Numbered from the stretch's first letter, positions 23,877 through 33,786 are shown. The stretch: DNA of 64,000 nucleotides from an uncultured bacterium (GCA_905214195.1 CAJMLH010000003.1:11276-75275), one strand, 5' to 3'. Notes: a model not told the origin generated them from the sequence alone. A program made the numbers and translations.

Positions 23877-24833
23877 ATGCGCATAATTGATATGCATTGC
23901 GATACTCTGCTTGAGGGATATCTAAAAAACCAACATTTGAGAAGAAATAAACTGTCTGTGGATTTTGAAACGATGAAAAAAAATGAAGCTTTGGGACAGT
24001 TCTTTGCTATATTTCTGCCAACCGGAAGTGAGGCCAAAGCAGATGGCATTGATGAAAAGCCTTATGAACTTTTTCGTAAACTTGTTGAGTTTTACGAAAA
24101 AGAAATGAAAGAAAATTCGGATTTAATTATTCCGGCTTTGTCCTATGATGATGTAATTACAAATAAAATCAATAATAAAATGTCGGCGATTCTGACTGTT
24201 GAAGATGGTCAGCTGTTAGAAAACAAAATAGAAAGACTCGATGAACTTTATCGAAAAGGTGTCAGACTTCTCACTCTTACATGGAATAATGAAAATTGTA
24301 TAGGTTATCCTGCAAACATAAACGAAGAAGAGCATATGAGGGGACTAAAACTGTTCGGAATTCAAACTGTAAAACGGATGAATGAGTTGGGTATGATAGT
24401 GGATGTGTCGCATTTGTCGGAGGGCGGATTTTATGATGTGGCAAAGCATAGTAATAAGCCTTTCATTGCATCTCATTCTTGTGCGAGAACATTATGTAAT
24501 CATCCAAGAAACCTTACGGATAGGCAGCTTAAATGCATAGCGGAAAGCGGGGGCATAGTAGGTGTAAATTTTAACGCCTCGTTTTTGAGAAAAAATTCAT
24601 CGAAAACCTTTGCGGAAGATGTAGTTGAGCATATCAGATATATGGTTTCTGTTATGGGAGACGAATATGTGGCATTTGGATCGGACTTTGACGGTATCGA
24701 CTGCAACATGGAATTTGGGAATTATATTTTTTACAGAGAAGTAGTGTGCAGGCTTGAAAAAATATTTTCAGATGAAACAGTTGAAAAAATATGCTACAAA
24801 AATGTATTGCGTATTTTAAAAGAATGTTTATAA
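23877..24833 (+). CDS. Membrane dipeptidase (peptidase family M19)
   Basis: 318 residues. All zinc-ligand motifs of renal-type dipeptidases are present: DMHCDT (His7, Asp9), TVEDG (Glu109), VDVSHLS (His179) and IASHSCAR (His200), with the substrate-binding NHPRNLTD and FGSDFDGI blocks. M19 enzymes cut dipeptides, often with a D-residue at the C-terminal side, so D-amino-acid or cell-wall dipeptides are plausible. There is no signal peptide, so it acts in the cytoplasm after uptake. Of two adjacent ATGs I prefer 23877, seven bases from GGAGG. It is the first gene after the sigma-54 promoter. Confidence 0.92.
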   Translation: MRIIDMHCDTLLEGYLKNQHLRRNKLSVDFETMKKNEALGQFFAIFLPTGSEAKADGIDEKPYELFRKLVEFYEKEMKENSDLIIPALSYDDVITNKINNKMSAILTVEDGQLLENKIERLDELYRKGVRLLTLTWNNENCIGYPANINEEEHMRGLKLFGIQTVKRMNELGMIVDVSHLSEGGFYDVAKHSNKPFIASHSCARTLCNHPRNLTDRQLKCIAESGGIVGVNFNASFLRKNSSKTFAEDVVEHIRYMVSVMGDEYVAFGSDFDGIDCNMEFGNYIFYREVVCRLEKIFSDETVEKICYKNVLRILKECL

Positions 24834-24860
24834 AATATCTTAAAGAAAGGAAAAAGCAAA

Positions 24861-26249
24861 ATGGATAACAAACAACATGAGGGCAGCTTTAAAAAAGCCA
24901 TAGGACCTTTTAGCGGTATCAGTATAGTAGCCGGAATGGTAATAGGTTCCGGAATATATTATTTGGGAAGTTATGTGCTTGAGCGTACCGGCATGAGTAT
25001 GGGATGGTCGCTGGTGGCATGGATAGTAGGAGGACTTATAACAATTATTTCAGGTCTGTGTTTTGCTGAATTGGGAGCAAGTATGCCGGTTGCGGGAGGA
25101 CAGACCATATATTTGAGTAAGGCATATCATCCTGTGTTCGGATTTATAAACGGATTTTCATGTTTCTTACTTGTGGGCTCAGGAGGTGTGGCAGCCTTAG
25201 CCATGGCTGCTGTAACTGCATACAGGACAGTATTCGATATAAGCGATACTATGGTAAAAGTTATAGCTATACTTATAATTTTGGTACTTATGGCTATAAA
25301 CCTTTTGGGTGTAAAGGAAATGACGCTTTATCAAAACTTTTCTATGGTTATAAGGCTTATACCTATAGTTATGATAATAGGAGTAGGTCTTGCAACAGGC
25401 GAACAGTCTCCTGATTTGAGCCTTTCTCTTGAGGGAACAAGCGCTGAGGGAGGAAACATCACAGATATTATTTCCATGATAGAATTTGCAACATTTGCAT
25501 CATTATGGGCATATGACGGATGGTACAATTTGAATACAGTAGCAGAAGAGATGCGTAATCCAAAGAAAGATTTACCGTTTGCAATAATCACTTCTTTGGT
25601 AGGTGTTACTCTGATTTATGCATTATTCTATTTGGCGGTTTATAAGGTGTTGCCTCATGAAGACATAATTGCTATGATAAATGAAGGAAACCTTTATCTT
25701 GGTAATGAGGCTGTAGCCAGAACTTTAGGCGGAACGGGCACATGGATTTTACTTGTATGTATGACTGTAGGTATAGTTGGCTCAGCCAATGTAAACACTT
25801 TATGTGACCCTCGTACATACTATGCAATGGCAAGGGAGGGATATTTCCCTAAGCTGTTCGGACATCTGGATGAAAAGCGTGGAGTGCCTACTTACGGAAT
25901 CATAGTAGCATCGGGAATGGCTGTAGTATTGGTAATATTCAACAGCCTTCAGGATCTTACCGACATGCTTATATTTACAACTTCAATACTTAATGTAATG
26001 ACTGTATTTGCGGTGCTTATTATGAGGAAAAAATATCCTGATCTCGAAAGACCGTATAAGGTATGGGGCGGAAAGGTTACCATATATTTAACCTGCATTG
26101 CTTATCTGATACTTATGGTCAATGAGTTTATAGACGCACCTAAAGCAGCATTGATAGGAATAGGAATAAATGTACTTGGAGTATTTGTATACATGTATTT
26201 CAGAAAGAAAAATGGCGGAAGAGACTATCAAGGAGAGGGAATAGAGTAA
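24861..26249 (+). CDS. APC-family amino acid permease
   Basis: 462 residues with about 12 membrane helices. The N-terminal helix region GIVAGMVIGSGIY-like (residues 20-33: SIVAGMVIGSGIYY) is the broken-helix substrate site of APC transporters, followed by CFAELGASMPVAGGQTIYLS, and helix 6 contains FATFASLWAYDGWYNLN. These features are closest to the LAT/SteT group of amino acid exchangers. It is the second gene of the sigma-54 operon, separated from the dipeptidase by 27 bp, and may import or exchange the amino acids made by it. Confidence 0.9.
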   Translation: MDNKQHEGSFKKAIGPFSGISIVAGMVIGSGIYYLGSYVLERTGMSMGWSLVAWIVGGLITIISGLCFAELGASMPVAGGQTIYLSKAYHPVFGFINGFSCFLLVGSGGVAALAMAAVTAYRTVFDISDTMVKVIAILIILVLMAINLLGVKEMTLYQNFSMVIRLIPIVMIIGVGLATGEQSPDLSLSLEGTSAEGGNITDIISMIEFATFASLWAYDGWYNLNTVAEEMRNPKKDLPFAIITSLVGVTLIYALFYLAVYKVLPHEDIIAMINEGNLYLGNEAVARTLGGTGTWILLVCMTVGIVGSANVNTLCDPRTYYAMAREGYFPKLFGHLDEKRGVPTYGIIVASGMAVVLVIFNSLQDLTDMLIFTTSILNVMTVFAVLIMRKKYPDLERPYKVWGGKVTIYLTCIAYLILMVNEFIDAPKAALIGIGINVLGVFVYMYFRKKNGGRDYQGEGIE

Positions 26250-26262
26250 TTAGGAGAAAAAA

Positions 26263-27651
26263 ATGAAATATTCTGATTTAAAATATCTTGCTGTTGAACT
26301 TCCTGAATCAGTTATGAAAGAAAAGTGGAGTGGGAATTTTACCGGAGCAAGAAAAGCAATTCGTAGACTTTTGATGTCTGAGGGGATTTCATATCCCCTC
26401 AGATGTAGGCTTGAACTTGAACTAAACAATCTTGAGTATATTGAAAGCAGATATACACTTTCTGAAGAAGAGGCGCTTTTTGCAATGCAGAAAAGAATCC
26501 CCTCGATGACGGCTCAAGAACTTGAAGAACTTAGAGTTGAAGACAAGGCTGACTGGATGTATATTGATGGAAAAGTAAAATTCATAGACTGTTTTGACGC
26601 AACATTATATAAAGTGTACCCTGAATTGTGGTCTGCCACTGAAAATGGTGATGAAAGTGATTATTCGCTCATTCAAAGTGTTGTGGATAATGCTGTTTTG
26701 AGGATGGGAGAAAACGGTCGAAGTAAGATGACGGCACATATACATATAAGGCATGACTTCAACCTTAAGAATGAGGCGGTAGAAAAGGGCAAGAGACTGC
26801 ATGTACACATGCCGTTACCTTTAGAAAAAGGAAGTGTTAAGAATCTTAAGATAATTAAAATATCACCCGATTGCACATCTTTACCGCAAAAGGAGGATAT
26901 ACAACCGACTGTATATTTTGATATTGAGGCCGGAGACGGACAAGTTTTTTCTGTAGAATATGAATTTGATAACGAATTAGATTATATAGATTTGTCCAAG
27001 GCTAACTTAGAGGAGATTGCTCGTACCGATGTGCCTGAAGAAGAAAAAAAGTATTTGCAAGAGGAATTCCCCCACATCAGGTTTACACCGTATTTGACGG
27101 AATTGGCAAAAGAGCTTGCAGGGGGAGAGACTAATCCACTTTTGATTGTTAGAAGATTTTATGACTTTATAACCACAAAGACTGATTACAGGTTTGTTAG
27201 AGATTATTGCAGTATAGATAATATACCTGAGTATTGTGCTTTGAACAGAAGAGGAGATTGCGGTGTACAGGCGCTTTTGTTTATTACTCTTTGCCGCATT
27301 GCAGGGATTCCGGCCGTATGGCAGTCTGGCCTTGATGCAAAGCCGGGTGATGTGGGAGAGCACGATTGGGCGAGATTCTATGTACCGTCGATAGGGTGGG
27401 TTTATGCTGACTTGTCATATGGAGGATCTTCTTATATAAGAGGTGCATTTGACAGATGGAATTTTTTCTTTGGAAATGTAGATCCATACAGAGTACCTAT
27501 CAATGATGGCTTTCAAAAGGAATTGGCTCCCGCTAAAATACATATGAGAATAGATCCGTATGATAACCAGTGCGGTGAGGCAGAGTATGATGACAGAGGG
27601 TTGACCGGCGCAGAAGTAGAATACCGGTATACAGAAATAGATATAAGATGA
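26263..27651 (+). CDS. Transglutaminase-like (cysteine peptidase fold) protein
   Basis: 462 residues, cytoplasmic. The C-terminal part has the transglutaminase-core triad in order: Cys333 (NRRGDCGVQALLF), His367 (GEHDWARFYV) and Asp383 (WVYADLSYG). Many bacterial members act as peptidases or amidases on peptides, not as cross-linkers. About 280 N-terminal residues are helical then beta-rich and not recognised. It lies 13 bp after the permease and should be under the sigma-54 promoter, which suggests intracellular breakdown of an imported peptide or conjugate. Confidence 0.85.
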   Translation: MKYSDLKYLAVELPESVMKEKWSGNFTGARKAIRRLLMSEGISYPLRCRLELELNNLEYIESRYTLSEEEALFAMQKRIPSMTAQELEELRVEDKADWMYIDGKVKFIDCFDATLYKVYPELWSATENGDESDYSLIQSVVDNAVLRMGENGRSKMTAHIHIRHDFNLKNEAVEKGKRLHVHMPLPLEKGSVKNLKIIKISPDCTSLPQKEDIQPTVYFDIEAGDGQVFSVEYEFDNELDYIDLSKANLEEIARTDVPEEEKKYLQEEFPHIRFTPYLTELAKELAGGETNPLLIVRRFYDFITTKTDYRFVRDYCSIDNIPEYCALNRRGDCGVQALLFITLCRIAGIPAVWQSGLDAKPGDVGEHDWARFYVPSIGWVYADLSYGGSSYIRGAFDRWNFFFGNVDPYRVPINDGFQKELAPAKIHMRIDPYDNQCGEAEYDDRGLTGAEVEYRYTEIDIR

Positions 27652-27661
27652 ATTTTTTGAT

Positions 27662-27684
27662 TTTTCATATATGTGAAAATTTTA
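27662..27684 (+). terminator. Weak hairpin after the transglutaminase-like gene
   Basis: TTTTCAtatatgTGAAAA followed by TTTTAG. An AT-only stem, so termination is likely incomplete. Confidence 0.4.
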
Positions 27685-27763
27685 GTGCAAATTATTCTAA
27701 GCTGTAGTATAATAAAATAACATTGCTCAAAGCATGAATTTTAACTGAAATGGAAGAAACATA

Positions 27764-28492
27764 ATGAAAGAATCAGATAAGAAAAACATAAAAACAGCCA
27801 AGAGACTGGTTTTTATAATATTTGTTTTGGTAGCCGTGGCTGTTGCCTTTAAGATGTACAATCCGCAGACAGAAAATGAAGTAGAATTGTTTTCGGAAGA
27901 TGCTAAAAAACAGATATCCGTCGAGCTCAAAAACGATCAGGCGGAAGTTAGCCGGGATATTGAGATTAAAGGGGCAGATGTCCTTGACGGAGAAGTGGAA
28001 AATATATATCTTTTAAGGGTAAACCATAAAGAGGATGTTATAACCGAATTTGAATTAGATGTGACTTCAAAAGATGAGAGCATGGCAGAAGCACTTCATA
28101 TCAAGATATATGACGAAAGCAACGATGAGGTTCTTTACGATGGGAATGTGAAGAACGCTGACGGAAAGATATTTGAAAGCAAGCACCTTGCAAATGCCGC
28201 CAAGAAAAATGATATAAGATACAGATTGTATTTTACCCTTGGTAAAGATGCAGCGGAGCAGTATAAGGACAGTAGCGTGAAAGTTAAGCTTGACTGGTCA
28301 GTACCGGAAGATCAGAGAGAAGCTTTAAAGATGTCAAAAACCGGCGATGTGAAGATTATTCTTTATGCATTTATAGCAATGATTGTTATATGTGCTGTTC
28401 TGTTGGTTGTATTCAGAAACAAAATAAATCCGGAAGTGTTTAATATCGGTGAGCCTTTGAATAAGAAAGAAGACGAAGACGGCGAAGATTAA
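27764..28492 (+). CDS. Membrane-anchored surface protein with degenerate sortase-like signal, second copy
   Basis: 242 residues with the same design as the gene at 11287: an N-terminal hydrophobic segment (about 14-31), an Ig-like domain of similar composition (ENIYLLRVNHKEDVITEFEL here, FELQVYHKKDIELFFNAEV there), then MSKTGD (190-195), a hydrophobic helix and a charged tail. As in the other copy, the sortase motif is imperfect (Ser for Pro), and the tail after the helix is unusually long and acidic (KKEDEDGED). The ATG follows a poor ribosome site (ATGGAAGAAAC). It stands alone, 10 kb from the SipW cluster, and may be part of the same surface structure. Confidence 0.6.
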   Translation: MKESDKKNIKTAKRLVFIIFVLVAVAVAFKMYNPQTENEVELFSEDAKKQISVELKNDQAEVSRDIEIKGADVLDGEVENIYLLRVNHKEDVITEFELDVTSKDESMAEALHIKIYDESNDEVLYDGNVKNADGKIFESKHLANAAKKNDIRYRLYFTLGKDAAEQYKDSSVKVKLDWSVPEDQREALKMSKTGDVKIILYAFIAMIVICAVLLVVFRNKINPEVFNIGEPLNKKEDEDGED

Positions 28493-28495
28493 ATA

Positions 28496-28530
28496 AAAAG
28501 CAGGCATTATTTTTAGTGCCTGCTTTTTTA
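28496..28530. terminator. Bidirectional terminator
   Basis: AAAAAGCAGGCA / TGCCTGCTTTTTT with a 10-base loop between two convergent genes; A and T runs on both sides let it work in both directions. Confidence 0.9.
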
Positions 28531-28544
28531 AATATTGCTTCAGA

Positions 28545-29171
28545 TTACTGGGCTTTTGGAAGACTCCAGCGGAATTTTGCCGCACAGAGCCGAAGTATTA
28601 TTATTACAGCTGTTCCCATAAACATTGACGGAACGCTTCCGGCATAAGGCCATATTACTACACATGCAACAGCGCCTATAATTGAAGCGCTTGCGTAGAA
28701 GTGTTTTACGAATATATAAGGGGCGACGCCTGCCATCATATCACGAATAACACCGCCGCCTACTCCGGTAGCGACACCTACGAATATAAGCAAAAATGTG
28801 CTGTATTCATTGTCGAGGGAGTACGCTGTATTTATACCTATTACCGTAAACACTCCAAGACCGACAGAATCCATAATAAGCATAATTAAGTCATATAACC
28901 TGCCCTTGAACAGTGGGTACTTTCCGGCGATTATAAAGACTAAAATTGAAGTTGCGATTGCAATGGTGGCATATATGGGATTTCTGAATGTCATGGGAGG
29001 TGTAATCCCGAGTATTAAATCACGGATAACTCCGCCGCCGACAGCTGTAGTAAGACCTAAGATGGATATGCCGAGTATGTCCATGCGTTTTTCAAGTCCC
29101 AAAATAGCGCCCGATACGGCAAAGGCCACAGTTCCTGTGATTTCAAATGCTAAGAGTAAAAATTCCGTCAT
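28545..29171 (-). CDS. TRIC-type channel / UPF0126 membrane protein
   Basis: 208 residues with seven hydrophobic segments and two repeats of the UPF0126 signature: TTAVGGGVIRDLILG and ATGVGGGVIRDMMAGVAP. The glycine-rich GGGxxRD turns form the pore in prokaryotic TRIC cation channels. The YicG/YvgT family was long annotated as unknown. I start at the Met encoded at 29171 (MTEFLLLAF), which has ATAAGGAGCT upstream on the minus strand; the frame extends to 29246 without a ribosome site. Confidence 0.88.
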   Translation of the reverse strand: MTEFLLLAFEITGTVAFAVSGAILGLEKRMDILGISILGLTTAVGGGVIRDLILGITPPMTFRNPIYATIAIATSILVFIIAGKYPLFKGRLYDLIMLIMDSVGLGVFTVIGINTAYSLDNEYSTFLLIFVGVATGVGGGVIRDMMAGVAPYIFVKHFYASASIIGAVACVVIWPYAGSVPSMFMGTAVIIILRLCAAKFRWSLPKAQ

Positions 29172-29291
29172 AAAAAAGCTCCTTATAAGACTACCGAAAG
29201 TATAACATTCATGTTTTTTTGTGTCAATGGTGTGAGTTGTTACCATTATTGAAAAAATAAAATTATATGTGGACGGTGTGAAAAAATTATA

Positions 29292-29325
29292 CGAATATTA
29301 AGTAAAAATATTATAAAAATGTTCG
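29292..29325. promoter_or_regulatory. Candidate PurR-type operator before purE
   Basis: CGAATATT (29292-29299) and AATGTTCG (29318-29325), an inverted pair separated by 18 bp, resemble Firmicute PurBoxes (CGAAC-type). The second overlaps a further inverted repeat, TTCGC-AAATAA-GCGAA at 29322-29337. They lie 60-95 bp upstream of the -35 of the purine operon. Confidence 0.45.
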
Positions 29326-29386
29326 CAAATAAGCGAATGACATACAAAAGGAAAATAAGAAGTACATTCCTTTGTTCATACTGAGA

Positions 29387-29416
29387 TTGACAAAGAAATT
29401 TTTAAATTGGTATAAT
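29387..29416 (+). promoter_or_regulatory. Sigma-A promoter of the purine operon
   Basis: TTGACA (29387-29392), 18-bp spacer, TATAAT (29411-29416), 31 bp before the purE start. The leader is too short for a purine riboswitch. Confidence 0.8.
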
Positions 29417-29447
29417 ATAATAAAAGAAAGATAATATGGAGGATGAG

Positions 29448-29936
29448 ATGAAGAAAATCGGTATAGTAATGGGTTCTGACAGCGATTTGAATGTAGCGGA
29501 AAAAGCTGCGGACACTCTTAAAGAATTGGGAGTACCATTTGAGGTACATGTATACTCGGCTCACAGAACACCTAAAGAAGCTGCCGAGTTCTCAGCTAAT
29601 GCAAGAGAAAACGGATTTGGCGCAATCATAGCTTTTGCAGGCAAAGCGGCTCATCTGGCAGGAGCCTTGGCAGCCAATACAACTCTGCCTGTTATAGGTG
29701 TACCTGTAAAATCATCAACATTGGATGGTATCGATGCGCTTTTATCAACAGTACAGATGCCTTCAGGAATACCTGTAGCTACAGTTGCCATAGACGGAGC
29801 AGTCAATGCCGCATTGCTCTCTGTACAGATGTTGGCCATAGAAGATAAAGAAGCGGCTGACAGACTTGCAGAAAAAAGAAAGAAAGACGCAGAAAAGGTA
29901 TTGGCAAAGGATGCCGACATTTCCGCAAGATTTTAG
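29448..29936 (+). CDS. purE: 5-(carboxyamino)imidazole ribonucleotide mutase PurE
   Basis: 162 residues. VMGSDSDL at the N-terminus binds the nucleotide phosphate, SAHRTP contains the catalytic His, and [20 protein letters not shown] corresponds to the class I PurE loop (AGGAAHLPG in E. coli, here with Lys and Ala). Class I enzymes use N5-CAIR made by PurK, but no purK follows, so either it is elsewhere or the step proceeds from bicarbonate/CO2. The start at 29448 (MKKIGIVMG) lies five bases after GGAGG; an earlier ATG at 29436 has no ribosome site. It heads the purine operon. Confidence 0.93.
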   Translation: MKKIGIVMGSDSDLNVAEKAADTLKELGVPFEVHVYSAHRTPKEAAEFSANARENGFGAIIAFAGKAAHLAGALAANTTLPVIGVPVKSSTLDGIDALLSTVQMPSGIPVATVAIDGAVNAALLSVQMLAIEDKEAADRLAEKRKKDAEKVLAKDADISARF

Positions 29937-29976
29937 TGTGATTTATAATTAAGATAAATAAAAAGGAGAAAAAGAC

Positions 29977-30663
29977 ATGGAAAACAAATTGGTTTACACC
30001 GGAAAAACAAAGGATGTATTTGAATTAAATAACGGAAACTATCTTCTCAAATTTAAAGACGATTGTACAGGAAAAGACGGAGTATTTGATCCGGGTGAAA
30101 ATTCAGTGGGACTTACTATCGAGGGTGTTGGTGATGTAAATCTTCGCATGTCCATCTACTTCTTTGAAAAGATAAACGCAGCAGGAATAAGAACTCACTT
30201 TGTCGGCGCAGACTTAAACAACACAACTATGGAAGTTCTGCCGGCAAAAGTATTCGGAAAAGGTCTTGAGGTTATCTGCCGTCACAAGGCAGTAGGAAGC
30301 TTTTTCCGCCGTTACGGAGAATATATCGAAGAGGGAGCAGACCTGCCTGCATATGTTGAAACAACTTTCAAGAATGACGAAAAGGGCGATCCCCTCGTAA
30401 CTAAGGATGGCCTTGTTGTATTGGGCGTAATGACCGAGCAGCAGTACGATGATATAAAATCCATGACTCAGGAGATTACACGCATAGTTGCAGATGACTT
30501 AAAAGAAAAAGGACTGGTTCTTTACGATATTAAGTTTGAATTTGGATACGACAAGGACGGCAATGTTATGCTTATAGACGAAATTGCATCAGGCAATATG
30601 AGAGTTTATAAGGACGGAGAATATATAGATCCTATGACTCTTTCAGAATTATTCTTCGCATAA
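29977..30663 (+). CDS. purC: SAICAR synthetase PurC
   Basis: 228 residues. [11 protein letters not shown] at the N-terminus is the variant of the YEGKAK ATP-binding strand found in many anaerobes; [13 protein letters not shown] and the [13 protein letters not shown] block near residue 200 complete the active site. It joins aspartate to CAIR using ATP. The spacer from purE is 40 bp with AAAGGAG before the ATG, so it is in the same operon. Confidence 0.93.
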   Translation: MENKLVYTGKTKDVFELNNGNYLLKFKDDCTGKDGVFDPGENSVGLTIEGVGDVNLRMSIYFFEKINAAGIRTHFVGADLNNTTMEVLPAKVFGKGLEVICRHKAVGSFFRRYGEYIEEGADLPAYVETTFKNDEKGDPLVTKDGLVVLGVMTEQQYDDIKSMTQEITRIVADDLKEKGLVLYDIKFEFGYDKDGNVMLIDEIASGNMRVYKDGEYIDPMTLSELFFA

Positions 30664-30673
30664 GGAGGAGGAC

Positions 30674-32098
30674 ATGGGCGGATTTTTCGGAGTAGCCTCA
30701 AAGGAGGACTGCATGCTTGATGTGTTCTTCGGAGTTGACTATCATTCTCACCTCGGAACACGCAGGGGCGGTCTGGCGGCTTACGACAAGGACATAGGCC
30801 TGCAAAGGGAAATACATAATATAGAAAATTCACCTTTCAGAACGAAATTTGAAAATATTTTTGACGAGATGAGAGGAACATCTGCTATAGGCTGCATAAG
30901 CGATTCTGACCCTCAGCCGCTTCTTATCAGGTCAAAACTGGGAATATATGCCATATGTATAGTTGGAAGAATAAACAATACGGAAGAATTGTTAGAAGCA
31001 TATTTTGCCAGCAGCGGAGGCCACTTTGACGCAATGACGGGAGGCAAAATCAATTCCACAGAGCTTGTTGCCGCACTTATAAATCAGAAAGAATCTTTTG
31101 CCGAAGGGATAAAATTCGCACATGATGCAATAAAAGGTTCGGCGTCAATTATGATACTCAAAGACGGCGGCAATATTATTGCGGCAAGAGATAAGGTCGG
31201 AAGAATTCCCGTCCTCGTAGGAAAGGGAGAAGACGGATATTGTGTTTCTTTTGAATCCTTTGCATATAAGAAATTGGGATACGAAGATGAAAGGGAGCTT
31301 GGACCGGGGGAAATCGTGGAAATTTCTGCGGATAATATGGTTCAGCTGAAAGCACCGGGCGAAGAAATGAAGATATGCGCATTTCTATGGTCATATTACG
31401 GATACCCGACATCAAATTACGAGGGTGTTAATGTGGAAGTAATGAGATACAGAAACGGCCGTATACTTGCTCGCAACGATATGGAGAGTAAAAATACCCA
31501 AGGCGTAGACTATGTGTGCGGTGTGCCTGATTCGGGAACACCTCATGCCATAGGGTATGCAAACGAAACACATATACAATTTGCAAGACCGTTTATAAAA
31601 TATACTCCGACATGGCCAAGGAGCTTTATGCCGGCCAATCAGAAAGAGCGTAACAAGGTGGCAAAAATGAAGCAGATTCCTGTTCATGAGCTTATTCAGG
31701 ATAAGAATCTTTTATTTGTAGACGATTCCATAGTCAGAGGAACTCAGTTAAAAGAAACTGTTGAATTTTTGTATGAAAACGGTGCAAAGGCAGTTCATAT
31801 GCGTTCCGCATGTCCGCCTATATTATATGGATGCAAATATCTTAATTTTTCATCTTCCAAAAATGAGATGGAATTGATTGCAAGGCGTGTTATAGTAGAG
31901 CTTGAGGGTGAAGAAGGACTGAAATATGCGGAAGAATACAGCGATTTCAGAACAGAAAGAGGAAAAGCCCTGAGAAAGTCCATATGCGATAAGTTCCAGT
32001 TTGACTCACTGGAATTTCAATCGCTTGACGGAATAATAGAAGCCATAGGATTAGAACCGTGCAAACTTTGCACTTATTGCTGGAGCGGAAAGGAATAA
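30674..32098 (+). CDS. purF: Amidophosphoribosyltransferase PurF, variant lacking the N-terminal Cys
   Basis: 474 residues. The C-terminal phosphoribosyltransferase domain is canonical ([18 protein letters not shown] binds PRPP). The N-terminal Ntn glutaminase domain is not: canonical PurF begins Met-Cys-Gly-x-Phe-Gly, here [12 protein letters not shown], so the nucleophile is Gly, and the glutamine loop reads [14 protein letters not shown] recall similar MGG-type PurF homologues in clostridia and Bacteroidetes. It may use free ammonia or a partner glutaminase. The start is firm (GGAGGAGGAC before ATG), and no Cys-containing alternative is in frame nearby. It is the only purF in the window. 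Confidence 0.88.
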   Translation: MGGFFGVASKEDCMLDVFFGVDYHSHLGTRRGGLAAYDKDIGLQREIHNIENSPFRTKFENIFDEMRGTSAIGCISDSDPQPLLIRSKLGIYAICIVGRINNTEELLEAYFASSGGHFDAMTGGKINSTELVAALINQKESFAEGIKFAHDAIKGSASIMILKDGGNIIAARDKVGRIPVLVGKGEDGYCVSFESFAYKKLGYEDERELGPGEIVEISADNMVQLKAPGEEMKICAFLWSYYGYPTSNYEGVNVEVMRYRNGRILARNDMESKNTQGVDYVCGVPDSGTPHAIGYANETHIQFARPFIKYTPTWPRSFMPANQKERNKVAKMKQIPVHELIQDKNLLFVDDSIVRGTQLKETVEFLYENGAKAVHMRSACPPILYGCKYLNFSSSKNEMELIARRVIVELEGEEGLKYAEEYSDFRTERGKALRKSICDKFQFDSLEFQSLDGIIEAIGLEPCKLCTYCWSGKE

Positions 32099-32102
32099 AG
32101 AT

Positions 32103-33146
32103 ATGAATAACAAATCAAAATCAGACAGCTATGCTGCTGCAGGAGTAGATATTACGGCAGGATACAAGGCAGTTGAATTGATGAAAAAGCACATAGCAAG
32201 AACCATGATAGGCGGCAAAAGTGCAGATATAGGCGGATTCGGCGGGTTGTTTGAATTAGATGTAACAGACATGCCAAATCCTGTACTTGTAAGTGGCACA
32301 GACGGAGTAGGCACCAAGCTTAAAATGGCGTTTCTTATGGACAAGCACGATACGGTTGGAATAGACTGCGTTGCAATGTGCGTAAACGATATAATCTGCT
32401 GCGGTGCAAAACCGCTGTTTTTCCTTGATTATATAGCTTGCGGAAAGAATTATCCCGAAAGAATAGCTGAAATCGTTTCAGGTATAGCTGAGGGTTGTGT
32501 TCAGTCGGGTTGCGAGCTCATAGGAGGCGAAACTGCCGAAATGCCGGGATTTTACGACGAAGATGAATATGACCTGGCAGGGTTCAGTGTAGGTGCTGTG
32601 GATAAGGCAAAGGTTCTTGACAAAACCAGGATAAAAGAAGGGGATGTAGTTATAGGTCTTGCTTCAAGCGGAGTTCATTCCAACGGATTTTCACTGGTAA
32701 GAAAAGTATTTGATGTTGAAAATACAGACCTTAAGGCTCCTGTTGAAGAGCTTGGAGGCGCTTCCCTCGGGGAAACATTACTCACTCCTACAAAGATATA
32801 TGTAAAGCCTATGCTTGCTCTCTTTAAGGAAGTGGAGGTTAAAGGAGTATCACATATAACAGGCGGCGGCTTCTATGAAAATATACCGAGAAGTATTCCT
32901 GACGGATACGGAGCTAAGATTGATAAGAGTGCTGTCAAAGTCCTCCCTATATTCGATTTGATAGCCAAAAAAGGAAATATTCCGGAACATGATATGTTTA
33001 ATACCTTTAACATGGGAGTTGGAATGAGTGTTATCGTTGCAGCAGAAGATGCGGACAAAGCACTTCAAATCCTAAGGGATGCCGGAGAAGATGCTTATGT
33101 AATAGGAAATATAATCAAATCCGACGAAAAGGTGGTAATATGCTAA
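32103..33146 (+). CDS. purM: AIR synthetase PurM
   Basis: 347 residues with the PurM signatures [16 protein letters not shown] at the N-terminus, [33 protein letters not shown] and [11 protein letters not shown]. It closes the imidazole ring from FGAM with ATP. It follows purF by four bases and overlaps purN by seven, so the three are tightly coupled. Confidence 0.96.
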   Translation: MNNKSKSDSYAAAGVDITAGYKAVELMKKHIARTMIGGKSADIGGFGGLFELDVTDMPNPVLVSGTDGVGTKLKMAFLMDKHDTVGIDCVAMCVNDIICCGAKPLFFLDYIACGKNYPERIAEIVSGIAEGCVQSGCELIGGETAEMPGFYDEDEYDLAGFSVGAVDKAKVLDKTRIKEGDVVIGLASSGVHSNGFSLVRKVFDVENTDLKAPVEELGGASLGETLLTPTKIYVKPMLALFKEVEVKGVSHITGGGFYENIPRSIPDGYGAKIDKSAVKVLPIFDLIAKKGNIPEHDMFNTFNMGVGMSVIVAAEDADKALQILRDAGEDAYVIGNIIKSDEKVVIC

Positions 33147-33763
33147 AAACAAGAATCGCAGTTCTTGTGTCAGGCGGAGGAACCAATCTTCAGGCTTTGA
33201 TAGATGCCTGCAATGACGGAAGTATTTCAAGCGGAAGCATAGAGCTTGTAATTGCAAGTAATCCAAAAGCATACGCTCTTGAGAGGGCTGCCAAGGCAGG
33301 AATAAAGACTGCTGTTGCAAGCAAAAAAGAGCTGGGGTCTCAGCAAAAGTTTGAAGAAGAACTAAAAAGACTTCTTACAGATAACAATATAGAATTGATT
33401 GTCATGGCAGGATTCATGAGCATATTGACCAAGGATTTTACGGACTTGTATCCGAAAAAGATAATCAATATTCACCCTTCGCTTATACCATCGTTTTGCG
33501 GAAAAGGTTTTTACGGACTGCATGTTCATGAAGCAGCCCTTGAGTATGGTGTAAAAGTAACAGGAGCAACAGTTCATTATGTCAATGAAATTCCTGACGG
33601 AGGACGCATAATAATGCAAAAGGCGGTGGATGTGAAAACGGGAGATACACCTGAAATTCTCCAGCGCAGAGTGATGGAAGAGGCGGAATGGAAAATACTT
33701 CCATTATCGGTAGAGCTTATTTCAAAGGAGATGGCAGAGGCAAAGGCAAATTTTTTGAAATAA
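33140..33763 (+). CDS. purN: GAR formyltransferase PurN
   Basis: 207 residues, the 10-formyl-THF-dependent enzyme. [15 protein letters not shown] binds the phosphoribosyl group. The catalytic Asn-His pair is in [11 protein letters not shown] and the Asp in the [13 protein letters not shown] segment. The loop after PSF reads [13 protein letters not shown], typical of clostridial forms. It overlaps the end of purM. Confidence 0.95.
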   Translation: MLKTRIAVLVSGGGTNLQALIDACNDGSISSGSIELVIASNPKAYALERAAKAGIKTAVASKKELGSQQKFEEELKRLLTDNNIELIVMAGFMSILTKDFTDLYPKKIINIHPSLIPSFCGKGFYGLHVHEAALEYGVKVTGATVHYVNEIPDGGRIIMQKAVDVKTGDTPEILQRRVMEEAEWKILPLSVELISKEMAEAKANFLK

Positions 33764-33786
33764 AAGATATATAAGAGGTAAGCTAT

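Noticed and set aside
29172..29447. Purine riboswitch upstream of purE
   Set aside because: The leader after the -10 box is only about 30 bases and no conserved purine aptamer core is present.
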